In this document: one piece after another, positions 1 to 6,146 of the stretch | Numbering within the stretch: the stretch's first letter is position 1 | Layout: every line of letters begins with the position of its first letter | Program-made: the position numbers and the translations under genes | Assembly (NCBI GenBank): GCA_016935595.1 | Contig: JAFGQQ010000406.1 | Span: forward strand, 1-8,107 | Direction: 5' to 3' | DNA length: 8,107 nt | Origin: Bacteroidales bacterium | GTDB taxonomy: Bacteria > Bacteroidota > Bacteroidia > Bacteroidales > UBA10428 | The notes under the pieces: model-generated | Told to the model about the DNA's origin: nothing | What the model saw: only the letters and a program-made list of their open reading frames with translations | The model's database searches: none

Positions 1-774
1 AATCTCATCATGCTCACAATGATCTTTAATAAACTGATCGATTAATAAAAAATTTGCTTTTTTATCTCTTCCAATCCTGTTTGTGGCAGCAGTAAGAAGT
101 GTATTTCTCTTATTAAAACTTAAAATCAATTTTGCTGCACAGAGATCATTCATTTCGTCAAATGCACCGTAAAACTTCGCCATTTTATGATCATTAGCAG
201 TAATTGAAATCTGTTTTACAAGAGGATATACTTTTGCCACAGATTTATTTCTCGGATATTTCTTTTTAAATAATAAATAATCGTTTTGTTGAATAGTTTT
301 AATTTTAATTTCAGAAGCTAACGCCTTTTTTATGTTTTTCCTGGCATTTTTTGTATAATTCTTCTTTAATTCTTCATACGGTCTTGAAAGATCCATATAT
401 TGATAGGTATATTTTTGAAACGTTTCATCTTCAGCATCATTAAGAGGATAATTATTCAATGTGGTTTTTATGATTTTATACGACTTTGGAATTCGATTGA
501 TAAACTCCGTTATATTAATTTTTTCAGGATAATCAGAATAAAATACTCCCAATGGTTTTGTAAACTGCGGCTGGGTGATATATTTAACAAAAAACCTGGT
601 TTTTATATGCAAGGGCATAACAGCATTATAATCATCTTTAACTAATGCTGCCCAACCTGGTGCAGTAATATCAAGATACCAGGATAAAGCAAAAATCAAT
701 CCGTTTGGCGAGTTATGAATTACCTCATCCCATTTTGTTTTATCTATATCTTTATGTTCTAAAAATCGAATCAT
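1..774 (-). CDS. FemAB/GNAT-like acyltransferase, N-terminal part (3' end outside window)
   Basis: Reading leftwards from the ATG at 774, the frame stays open for 258 codons and leaves the window at base 1 without a stop, so the C-terminus is missing. The protein starts MIRFLEHKDIDKTKWDEVI and has the layout of Bacteroidota proteins of the GNAT fold (Acetyltransf_6, FemAB/BioF2-like). An N-terminal half contains NGLIFALSWYLD (residues 24-35) and AVMPLHIK (51-58). A signature follows at 128-152 (MDLSRPYEELKKNYTKNARK, then NIKKA), typical of the step into the second GNAT lobe. The strand pattern FYGAFDEMNDLCAAKLILSF (201-220) fits acyl-CoA-binding GNAT cores. No signal peptide is visible, so it should be cytoplasmic. 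The substrate cannot be read from the sequence. An acyl or aminoacyl transferase acting on an envelope precursor is possible because relatives do this, but that is inference. Confidence 0.75.
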   Translation of the reverse strand, partial: MIRFLEHKDIDKTKWDEVIHNSPNGLIFALSWYLDITAPGWAALVKDDYNAVMPLHIKTRFFVKYITQPQFTKPLGVFYSDYPEKINITEFINRIPKSYKIIKTTLNNYPLNDAEDETFQKYTYQYMDLSRPYEELKKNYTKNARKNIKKALASEIKIKTIQQNDYLLFKKKYPRNKSVAKVYPLVKQISITANDHKMAKFYGAFDEMNDLCAAKLILSFNKRNTLLTAATNRIGRDKKANFLLIDQFIKDHCEHDEI

Positions 775-923
775 AATACCAAGAAATATAGCAAAAGAAG
801 TTACATTTTTTTATATATACAAGATTTGTCAAATATTAAAATTAATACAGATTCAAATAAACAATTGAGAATAGATGAGATTGTTATAATAGCAAATGAA
901 ATTAACAATATAAAAAGAGTTCA

Positions 924-1934
924 TTAATTAGACAAAATTTCTATTGCTTCCTCAAGAATATAATCAATATCCGTCTCATTAACGGGAAGATGGACTTCAA
1001 TATCAGGAGGCAAACCAACCTCTTCTATGTATTCCATTTCATATGTTACAACCTGTGTATTCGATAATCTGAATGTCCATCCGTTAGGTAATTCTCTGAA
1101 TATTGGACTTCCAACTAGTCCGCCTGTAGTATCTCCTACAACAGTAATATTTGGTAAAACTCTCATTTTTAGTATAAAAAGTTCAGTTGCACTATAACAT
1201 CTCCTGTTGGTAAGTATCACGACAGGTTTTTGATAGATGTTTACATCAGCAGGAACAATATAAGAATTATACCAGGGTGTAAAATCATCATGGCCAGGAC
1301 CGTCCCTAAAACGGTACTTATAAGCTAATCTTTTAGAATCTGCAAACCTGCTGGCAATTGTATCTCCATACTTGGAATAACCTCCGCCATTCGACCTGAC
1401 ATCAATAATAATCCCGGTTGTTTCATTAAAATCGTTTATTATTTCATCAATTATAAAATAATCGGTACTATCACCATGAAAAGAATTAATATTTATATAA
1501 CCAAGTTCACCATTAATTAAACCATATCCTATTATAGAATTAGCATAATTATATTCATCCAGATAATTTTTAATTAATTTACTTAATTCAATCTCGTTAG
1601 AAGGGTATCTTTCAAACCATTCTTTCGAAAGACCTGAATTGGCATTTTTTATATAAAGATTTACATGCCCGTCTTTCAATTCATTAAGCATATTAGAAAG
1701 AATACTAAATAACTGATATTCAGAAATCTCTGCATGAACTTCTGGTTTGTATTTATCATAGATATTATCCCAGTCTATATTTCTATATGTAAAATACGAA
1801 TATTGCAGATCCGCTTCTTTCCAGCATATTTCAAAAACATTTTCAAGGGATTCGTACTGATATGGTCGGAATATTATTTTTTCACAATTAGTAAATAATA
1901 TAAAAATTATAATATAAAATATTATTCGTTTCAT
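924..1934 (-). CDS. S41-family serine peptidase, predicted lipoprotein
   Basis: A 336-residue secreted peptidase of the S41 (C-terminal processing / tricorn / IRBP-like) family. Residues 1-16 are a hydrophobic signal ending FTN-Cys17, an atypical lipobox (Asn at -1) that still suggests lipid anchoring. LKDGHVNL (86-93) carries the likely catalytic His90. GYININSFHG (145-154) and DVRSNGGG (178-185) are the core strands of the fold. NRRCYSATE (243-251) supplies the probable nucleophile Ser248 and Glu251. VGDTTGG (266-272) and EEVGLPPDIEV (304-314) are the usual closing motifs. There is no clear PDZ domain between His90 and the core, so it resembles the tricorn-like subgroup more than CtpA. Its ATG directly follows the TAG of the upstream beta-barrel gene, implying translational coupling. 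It probably cleaves peptides or protein tails in the periplasm or at the outer membrane; the substrate is unknown. Confidence 0.9.
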   Translation of the reverse strand: MKRIIFYIIIFILFTNCEKIIFRPYQYESLENVFEICWKEADLQYSYFTYRNIDWDNIYDKYKPEVHAEISEYQLFSILSNMLNELKDGHVNLYIKNANSGLSKEWFERYPSNEIELSKLIKNYLDEYNYANSIIGYGLINGELGYININSFHGDSTDYFIIDEIINDFNETTGIIIDVRSNGGGYSKYGDTIASRFADSKRLAYKYRFRDGPGHDDFTPWYNSYIVPADVNIYQKPVVILTNRRCYSATELFILKMRVLPNITVVGDTTGGLVGSPIFRELPNGWTFRLSNTQVVTYEMEYIEEVGLPPDIEVHLPVNETDIDYILEEAIEILSN

Positions 1935-2756
1935 CTATTTAAATCTAAAATATAATCCAACAGAAATATTCCTGTTATAAGATCTTAACATATATTCTCT
2001 TTTAAACTGGTAATATAAGGCTGAATAATTTAAACTAAAGCTCAGTCTTTTCGAAATATTTTTCATATACATAATATCAGACTGAAATCCCGGAAAATTA
2101 TGAATCGAACCAAAGTAGGTCTTATTATAATTAGCGCTAATAAAATAAGGATTCAATGTTTTCGGCCGTACAATAAAGCTTATTAAAGGTATGCCTAGAT
2201 TAATAAAAAAGTACTGATTATTTTCCATATTAAATTTTAACATGGTTTTTAAATACAATGAAAGGCTAACTCTATCGAAAGAAAATGTTTCATAAGGTTC
2301 GTCGACCAGGCGGTTATATTTATTTTGAAAATGATGCGTTCTTTTGGAATTAAATGTATATAATCCTAATCCCCCATAAATTATATTTTTACCATTATTT
2401 CGTGATTTTAAAAATTTATAATAAGTATATGACGCTTTAAAAAACTTATAATCAATATAATTTTCTTTGTAATTACTTAAGTCTTCGTAAGGTTTTAATT
2501 TGCATTTAAGGATTTGATAAGTATAAAATATTATATTTTTCTTTTTATTGAATGTTATTATTACATCGAAGCCATTGAATGCATTGCCTTTATAAATTTT
2601 TGGGTCATCTATTTCATCTAAAATAGTAACCTGTGCTAATCCAGGATGGATACCTATATAATTATTATATTTAATGCTGTCTTGAGAAAAAGATATATGA
2701 TAAGAAATGACTGAAAAAAATAAAATATGAAAGAATATTCTTAAAGTAATACCCAT
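1935..2756 (-). CDS. Predicted outer-membrane beta-barrel protein, unknown family
   Basis: I do not recognise the family. The 273-residue product has a clear signal peptide: a hydrophobic stretch at residues 6-19 followed by ISFS-Gln25, a cleavage pattern common in Bacteroidota. The mature part has no long hydrophobic helix. It is rich in Tyr, Phe and Asn and shows alternating strand-like segments, such as NIIYGGLGLYTFNS, RVSLSLYLKTMLKF, YFFINLGIPL, LSFSLNYSALYYQF and ISVGLYFRFK. The chain ends in an aromatic/basic strand (FRFK), as outer-membrane barrels often do. It is therefore probably a small porin-like or structural barrel. It is the first gene of a two-gene unit: its TAG is immediately followed by the ATG of the S41 peptidase lipoprotein, so the two are very likely made together and may act together at the outer membrane. 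A -7 box matching the Bacteroidota consensus lies 38 bp upstream of the start. Confidence 0.75.
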   Translation of the reverse strand: MGITLRIFFHILFFSVISYHISFSQDSIKYNNYIGIHPGLAQVTILDEIDDPKIYKGNAFNGFDVIITFNKKKNIIFYTYQILKCKLKPYEDLSNYKENYIDYKFFKASYTYYKFLKSRNNGKNIIYGGLGLYTFNSKRTHHFQNKYNRLVDEPYETFSFDRVSLSLYLKTMLKFNMENNQYFFINLGIPLISFIVRPKTLNPYFISANYNKTYFGSIHNFPGFQSDIMYMKNISKRLSFSLNYSALYYQFKREYMLRSYNRNISVGLYFRFK

Positions 2757-2794
2757 TAACTTCTGTGTATGATGAAAATTTCTATCTTAAAAGA

Positions 2795-2802
2795 CAAATA
2801 TA
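2795..2802 (-). promoter_or_regulatory. Candidate Bacteroidota -7 element for the barrel/peptidase unit
   Basis: On the minus strand this reads TATATTTG, an exact match to the Bacteroidota -7 consensus TAnnTTTG, ending 38 bp before the ATG at 2756. No TTG sits at the expected -33 distance. The nearest candidate is TTA, 17 bp upstream, within the small palindrome at 2808-2823. In such AT-rich DNA the match could be chance. Confidence 0.45.
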
Positions 2803-2807
2803 TTTAA

Positions 2808-2823
2808 GTTATTTAATAATAAC
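2808..2823. repeat. 16-bp inverted repeat upstream of the barrel gene
   Basis: GTTATT, a TAAT spacer, then AATAAC: two perfect 6-bp arms around 4 bases. It lies 5 bp upstream of the candidate -7 box, where a -33 element would be, so it could be an operator. Alternatively it is a weak transcript end for the DUF6146-like gene, whose stop is 34 bp away. The all A/T core makes chance occurrence plausible. Confidence 0.3.
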
Positions 2824-2857
2824 TACATAATATTATACTGTATAAATTTATTTCGCC

Positions 2858-3265
2858 TTATTTTGCTCTTTGAATTAATGTAACATTATTTTTTTGTTCA
2901 AAAAACTGAAAATAATAATACAGCCTGTATTCCAGTTCTGTTCCATAATCAATTAAGGGATCATAATCAATTTGAGTTTCATAAAATCCTGTTTTGGCTT
3001 GTGTTATATACCTCAGGTTCCACTCTGTAACGTAAAGTGTATTCCAATTCTTATAATATTCTTTTGAATAAAATTCCATTGGAGGTTGAGTGATGAGAAA
3101 AGTTTCATAACCAATATCAAAAACTATTAGTTCATATTCAGTCGAATCAGACGAAGAGGTGTCAATCAATACAGCCCTGTTTGTGTCTGCTTTACAGGCA
3201 GAAAAAGCTGAATTGCATGAAATGATTAATAATAAAAAAACAATTAAATAAATAAAATTTTTCAT
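2858..3265 (-). CDS. DUF6146-like lipoprotein
   Basis: A 135-residue predicted lipoprotein. The ATG at 3265 is chosen over an in-frame ATG at 3319 because it gives a clean type II signal peptide, MKNFIYLIVFLLLIIS-Cys17, while the upstream start would bury it behind 18 extra residues and lie inside the candidate -33 element. The mature part carries a block I associate with the Bacteroidota family DUF6146: DSTEYELIVFDIGYETFL (40-57), QPPMEFYS (60-67), YYKNWNTLYVTEWN (70-83) and DYGTELEYRLYYYFQFF (106-122). Function is unknown; the family assignment is from memory of these motifs. The many Tyr, Trp and Phe residues suggest a small compact domain exposed at the membrane surface. A second Cys (24) follows the lipobox Cys but is not in a lipobox context. 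The gene precedes the barrel gene by 101 bp and seems to have its own promoter. Confidence 0.8.
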   Translation of the reverse strand: MKNFIYLIVFLLLIISCNSAFSACKADTNRAVLIDTSSSDSTEYELIVFDIGYETFLITQPPMEFYSKEYYKNWNTLYVTEWNLRYITQAKTGFYETQIDYDPLIDYGTELEYRLYYYFQFFEQKNNVTLIQRAK

Positions 3266-3288
3266 GATTTCTGATTTTAATATATATA

Positions 3289-3320
3289 CAAAGTTCGGGA
3301 AGAAATTTTCATTTATCAAG
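3289..3320 (-). promoter_or_regulatory. Candidate -33/-7 promoter of the DUF6146-like gene
   Basis: On the minus strand CTTG (3320-3317) is followed by 20 bases and then GAACTTTG (3296-3289), which matches the Bacteroidota -7 box TAnnTTTG except at its first base. The spacing fits a -33/-7 pair. The box ends 23 bp before the ATG at 3265, leaving a short leader. It supports 3265, not 3319, as the start. Confidence 0.5.
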
Positions 3321-3697
3321 AAAATAAAAATATTATATTAATTTTTTTCTTATTTCTACTTTATTATTAATTTATAGTAATATTAAACAAATTAAACTTA
3401 TCTTTGACACTATTAAGATTTGAAAGTTGGAGCCCTAATAAAACTAAATATCTTCCTTTTTTTAGTTCATTTTCGACCTTATTTTTAAATCTAAGTAAAT
3501 TTTATATTTATAACAGTTGCCTGAATAGTTTATTTTTTTTTAATAACTGTATTTCTTTTTGCAGGCATAAAATTATTTTATAATAATAAAGAAGTTCTTG
3601 ATATTATTGGCACAATTAATGTTGGCATAAGGGAAAGAAAATAATAACAGTAAAAAAATCAATAAAATAAATAATCTATTAACTAACAAGTATAAAA
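3321..3697. other. Long AT-rich divergent spacer, probable leader of the RRM gene
   Basis: No gene is visible in these 377 bases. Structure that can be seen: a nested stem at 3395-3428 (AACTT and ATCTT paired with AAGAT and AAGTT, with a 4-base bulge); an inverted repeat AACTAAA / TTTAGTT at 3442-3448 and 3461-3467 with a 12-base loop; GGCATAA repeated at 3564 and 3624; and TTGGCA repeated at 3607 and 3622. A possible plus-strand promoter is TTG (3598-3600), 16 bases, TAATGTTG (3617-3624), which would give a leader of about 65 bases. If transcription starts further left, the RRM mRNA has a long structured 5' leader, as many cold-shock mRNAs do. This is inference. Confidence 0.4.
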
Positions 3698-3961
3698 ATG
3701 AACATTTATGTTGGAAACCTTGATTATAAGGTAAAAGAAAACAATTTAAAAGATATCTTTGAAGATTATGGAGAAGTGACATCTGCAAAAATAATAACTG
3801 ATAAGTACAGTGGAAAAAGCAAAGGCTTTGCCTTTATTGTGATGGAAAATAATAAAGAAGCAAAAAATGCAATTAAAGAACTAAACGGCAGCAAGTTACA
3901 TGACCGGGAACTTATTGTGAACGAGGCCCGGCCAAAGCGTGAAAAATTTTTTAAAAATTAA
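3698..3961 (+). CDS. Single-RRM RNA-binding protein
   Basis: An 87-residue protein made almost entirely of one RNA recognition motif. RNP2 is IYVGNL (residues 3-8) with aromatic Tyr4. RNP1 is KGFAFIVM (42-49) with the RNA-stacking Phe44 and Phe46; the last position, usually Phe or Tyr, is Met. The order beta-alpha-beta-beta-alpha-beta is complete, ending LIVNEARPKREKFF with a short basic tail and no glycine-rich extension. Small RRM proteins of this kind are widespread in Bacteroidota and cyanobacteria, where they bind AU-rich single-stranded RNA and are often linked to cold or stress. The cold-shock gene begins 14 bp after its stop, so the two probably share a transcript. The ATG is preceded by an A-rich stretch and no Shine-Dalgarno site, as is usual in this phylum. 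Confidence 0.93.
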   Translation: MNIYVGNLDYKVKENNLKDIFEDYGEVTSAKIITDKYSGKSKGFAFIVMENNKEAKNAIKELNGSKLHDRELIVNEARPKREKFFKN

Positions 3962-3975
3962 TAAAGAATCAAAAA

Positions 3976-4176
3976 GTGAAAACAGGAAAAGTAAAATGGT
4001 ATAATGAAATTAAAGGTTATGGTTTCATTGAATCGGAAGAGGGCGAGGATATTTTCGTACACCGCTCAGGATTATTCAGTTCTTATGCAGGATTGGATGC
4101 CGGACAAAAAGTGGAATTTGATACCCGGCCTGGTAGTAAAGGAATAGTTGCAATTAATGTTAAATCGGCCGGTTAA
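3976..4176 (+). CDS. Cold-shock-domain protein (CspA family), GTG start
   Basis: A 66-residue CspA-type protein consisting of a single OB-fold cold-shock domain, the usual family length. KVKWYN (residues 5-10) is the first strand. RNP1 is KGYGFI (13-18) and RNP2 is DIFVHRS (25-31). GQKVEFDTRPGSKGIVAINV (43-62) forms the closing strands. The aromatic residues that stack on nucleic acid (Trp8, Tyr15, Phe17, Phe27, His29) are present. These proteins bind single-stranded RNA or DNA and melt RNA structure. No in-frame ATG exists between the upstream stop and the core, so the GTG at 3976 is the best start and restores the family-typical MKTGKVKW beginning. It lies 14 bp after the RRM gene, so one operon is likely, and a small hairpin overlapping its stop may end the transcript. 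Confidence 0.93.
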   Translation: MKTGKVKWYNEIKGYGFIESEEGEDIFVHRSGLFSSYAGLDAGQKVEFDTRPGSKGIVAINVKSAG

Positions 4177-4198
4177 CATTTATCGATAAAAATGTTTT
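4175..4198 (+). terminator. Weak intrinsic terminator after the cold-shock gene
   Basis: AACATTT (4175-4181) pairs perfectly with AAATGTT (4190-4196) across an 8-base loop, and the right arm runs into TTTT (4195-4198). The stem is AT-rich and overlaps the stop codon, so termination may be partial and allow read-through into the sigma gene. Confidence 0.4.
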
Positions 4199-4208
4199 AA
4201 TATAAATA

Positions 4209-4226
4209 ACTTTAGAAACCTAAAGT
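4209..4226. repeat. Perfect 7-bp inverted repeat upstream of the sigma gene
   Basis: ACTTTAG, loop AAAC, CTAAAGT: a perfect dyad in an 18-bp window, 54 bp before the sigma ATG. No T-run follows on either strand, so it is a poor terminator. An operator for the sigma promoter or a hairpin in an RRM-csp-sigma transcript fits better. Confidence 0.5.
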
Positions 4227-4279
4227 ATAACACTCTCATTATCTTTATATAATGTGAATTGATAAATTCGAATATTATT

Positions 4280-5137
4280 ATGAGACAGTTAATAATAACA
4301 AAACAAATCACAAACAGAACTGATGAGGCTGTAAACCGGTACTTCCAGGAAATTAGCAAATACGATTTAATTCCGGTTGAGGAAGAAGTTGAATTAACTA
4401 TCAGAATTAAAAATGGAGACATCCAGGCTTTGGAGAAACTTGTTACTGCCAACCTGAGATTTGTTGTTTCTGTTGCTAAACAATACCAGAACAGGGGCTT
4501 ATCTTTACCTGATTTAATTAACGAGGGCAATGTTGGTTTAGTAAAAGCCGCCCAAAAATTCGATGAAAAAAGGGGATTTAAATTTATTTCATATGCGGTT
4601 TGGTGGATAAGACAAGCAATTATTCAGGCAATTTCCGAGCAATCAAGAATTGTAAGATTACCACTAAATAAAGTTGCCTCCATCAATAAAATTGCAAAGG
4701 CCTTTCCGGTTTTAGAGCAAAAATTTCAGCGGGAACCAACCGATAATGAAATTGCAGATGTATTGGATATTAGGGAAGAGGAAGTAAATACTTCAAACAG
4801 AATAAAGAAAAATCAATTATCATTTGATGCTCCTATATCAAATAATGAAGTAGACGGATTTAATTTATATGATATAATTAATGAAAATAATCTTCCTTCA
4901 CCCGATGCCAATTTATTGAAAGAATCACTTAAATACGAAATAGATAATGCTTTAGATAAGCTAACAAAAAGAGAAGCTGCTATTATTAAAATGTCATTTG
5001 GGCTTAATAATACACATCCCCTTTCGTTAAATGAGATCTCTCAGAAACAAGGAATTACATCTGAAAGGGTACGCCAAATCAGACGAAAAGGGATTAATAA
5101 GCTCAAGCAAAAATTTATTGGCAGAAACTTATTTTAA
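4280..5137 (+). CDS. RNA polymerase sigma-70 family factor, probable RpoD paralogue
   Basis: A 285-residue sigma-70 protein, the short form usual in Bacteroidota, without region 1.1. The ATG at 4280 gives the family-typical [13 protein letters not shown] start; a TTG seven codons earlier is rejected. Region 1.2 spans about residues 14-45. Region 2 is at 48-125 with [18 protein letters not shown] (57-74), [10 protein letters not shown] (78-87), and [21 protein letters not shown] (94-114) covering the -10 recognition and melting residues. Region 3 is at about 128-200. Region 4 is at 220-280 with the 4.2 helix-turn-helix at [20 protein letters not shown] (248-267). It directs RNA polymerase to promoters. 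Compared with the primary Bacteroidota sigma as I remember it, regions 3 and 4 are clearly diverged ([12 protein letters not shown] in place of TRERVRQIKEKA), so I infer a group 2-like alternative factor. Its position after RRM and cold-shock genes suggests a stress role. Confidence 0.9.
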   Translation: MRQLIITKQITNRTDEAVNRYFQEISKYDLIPVEEEVELTIRIKNGDIQALEKLVTANLRFVVSVAKQYQNRGLSLPDLINEGNVGLVKAAQKFDEKRGFKFISYAVWWIRQAIIQAISEQSRIVRLPLNKVASINKIAKAFPVLEQKFQREPTDNEIADVLDIREEEVNTSNRIKKNQLSFDAPISNNEVDGFNLYDIINENNLPSPDANLLKESLKYEIDNALDKLTKREAAIIKMSFGLNNTHPLSLNEISQKQGITSERVRQIRRKGINKLKQKFIGRNLF

Positions 5138-5158
5138 CTAAACTTTTCTCTTTTACAA

Positions 5159-5184
5159 ATATTAATTGCCCGATTTTTTAATAT
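5159..5184. repeat. AT-rich inverted repeat in convergent spacer
   Basis: ATATTAA (5159-5165) and TTAATAT (5178-5184) form a perfect 7-bp dyad with a 12-base loop that contains a T6 run. It lies 21 bp after the sigma stop, in the 73-bp gap between converging genes, and may help end transcripts from either side. It has no GC clamp, so this is weak. Confidence 0.3.
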
Positions 5185-5189
5185 CTTCC

Positions 5190-5209
5190 AATAATTCCGC
5201 AAAATTATT
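5190..5209. repeat. Inverted repeat at the end of the methyltransferase gene
   Basis: AATAATT (5190-5196), loop CCGCAA, AATTATT (5203-5209): a 7-bp stem that starts 1 bp beyond the methyltransferase stop. There is no T-run after it on the minus strand, so it is at best a weak terminator or a transcript-end stabilising hairpin. Confidence 0.3.
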
Positions 5210-5210
5210 A

Positions 5211-6026
5211 TTAAATCCTTTTCAGTATAAAACTCCAATACTCAAATTTTCCGTTTGTAAATGATAAATATCTTTCTGTTCCTTTTGTGCCTGCGAATTG
5301 AGAAAAAGAACTTTTTAAGAACCCGGGTATTTTCCTTTTAATTAATGCTTCTCTCCTGGCTGAATCTTTATCGAGTGCATTAACAACATTTTTGGTAATA
5401 TTTGTGCTTTCTACAATATTAAATCCATTCTCCATTAATTTAATATGCATATCCTCCACTTCTTCTTTTTCAATCATGTCAGCAAATAAAAAGTACCCGC
5501 CGGGCCGTAATACTCTATAAACTTCAAGAAAAAAAACACTGAGGCTACTGTAACACCTCGCTGATTCGATATTCACAACTATATCGAAAGAATTGTCATT
5601 AAAAGGTTGATTTTCTGCAACTCCTCTAACAAATGATAATCCCGGAACATTATAATAGCTATTACAAAAATTAATAATACTGGCCGAAATATCGAGGCCT
5701 GTATAAGTTTTAGGCTTATAATACCTGGTGATGTACGATGCTCCTCCCCCCCTTCCTGATCCTACTTCCAGTACATCCTTGTCTTTTAAAACAGCTTTAT
5801 GAACTACATGGTCATATAATTGTATACAGTACCTGTTTTTTTCGTCATCCTCTTCAAGAAATAACGGTTTTTCGCCATTTAAGCTATTATAACCATAATT
5901 CATAAAATTTACCTTTATGTCATTATCAAACCTGATTAAAAGTTTATGCCAGACCTGCCACATAGGTTTTCTTAAGGCCCTGGGAAATTCACAATATTTC
6001 TCAACTAGTAAATTAAGTGTTTCCAT
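5211..6026 (-). CDS. Class I SAM-dependent methyltransferase, phthiotriol-dimycocerosate-MTase-like
   Basis: A 271-residue methyltransferase. Motif I, the SAM-binding glycine loop, is VLEVGSGRGGGASYI (85-99). YTGLDIS (108-114) ends strand 2 with Asp112 for the ribose. GLSFVRGVAENQPFNDNSFD (129-148) and VVNIESARCY (150-159) cover motifs II-III. VLRPGGYFLFAD (172-183) is the usual post-motif. The N-terminal stretch VNFMNYGYNS (39-48) with EEDDEKNRYCIQLYDHV (58-74), and the C-terminal segment PGFLKSSFSQFAGTKGTERY (234-253), resemble the mycobacterial enzyme that O-methylates phthiotriol dimycocerosates (Rv2952 type). I recall that similarity and have not searched it. Bacteroidota do not make those lipids, so a hydrophobic natural product, lipid or quinone-like substrate is more likely. 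No signal peptide or membrane segment is seen. The gene appears to be its own unit, with a strong hairpin 35 bp before the ATG. Confidence 0.87.
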   Translation of the reverse strand: METLNLLVEKYCEFPRALRKPMWQVWHKLLIRFDNDIKVNFMNYGYNSLNGEKPLFLEEDDEKNRYCIQLYDHVVHKAVLKDKDVLEVGSGRGGGASYITRYYKPKTYTGLDISASIINFCNSYYNVPGLSFVRGVAENQPFNDNSFDIVVNIESARCYSSLSVFFLEVYRVLRPGGYFLFADMIEKEEVEDMHIKLMENGFNIVESTNITKNVVNALDKDSARREALIKRKIPGFLKSSFSQFAGTKGTERYLSFTNGKFEYWSFILKRI

Positions 6027-6060
6027 AAATTTATTTTAATTTAATTATTATAATCAAAAT

Positions 6061-6098
6061 CTTGAAGTAAAATACTTGTCATTTATTTTACTATCAAG
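6061..6098. repeat. 14-bp imperfect hairpin/dyad upstream of the methyltransferase gene
   Basis: CTTGA plus AGTAAAATA (6061-6074) pairs with TATTTTACT (6084-6092) and TCAAG (6094-6098), with one bulged A at 6093 and a 9-base loop, CTTGTCATT. The arms are long for this window. The structure sits 35-72 bp before the methyltransferase ATG and is not followed by a clear T-run on either strand, so a leader hairpin or operator is more likely than a terminator. The loop, read on the minus strand, is AATGACAAG, related to the repeats at 6147-6198. Confidence 0.65.
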
Positions 6099-6146
6099 CC
6101 GGGGATAAAAATAATTTCAATTTAAATTTGCTGAAAATAAAAGGGA

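Noticed and set aside
400..645. Plus-strand open frame of 81 codons
   Set aside because: It lies wholly inside the minus-strand acyltransferase frame, whose translation shows conserved family motifs; the plus-strand product has low-complexity Ile/Phe-rich sequence with no recognisable domain.
824..834. ATTTGTCAAAT palindrome between the acyltransferase and peptidase genes
   Set aside because: Only 5-bp arms around one base in AT-rich DNA. A possible -33/-7 pair here (TTTG, 16 bases, AATATTTG on the minus strand) has short spacing, so I did not list a promoter.
3606..3627. Sigma-54-like TGGCAC ... TTGGC element before the RRM gene
   Set aside because: The GG and GC dinucleotides are about four bases too far apart for a -24/-12 promoter, so it is treated as a short direct repeat.
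3573..3788. Minus-strand open frame of 71 codons with a hydrophobic stretch
   Set aside because: It overlaps the start of the clear RRM gene in antisense. Its hydrophobicity comes from the A-rich plus strand read backwards as Phe/Leu codons.
4259..4279. Upstream TTG start of the sigma factor
   Set aside because: It would add seven residues (MINSNII) that the family lacks; the ATG at 4280 gives the usual MRQL start.
4180..4530. Minus-strand open frame of 116 codons
   Set aside because: It is antisense to the sigma factor gene, which has strong family motifs along its whole length.
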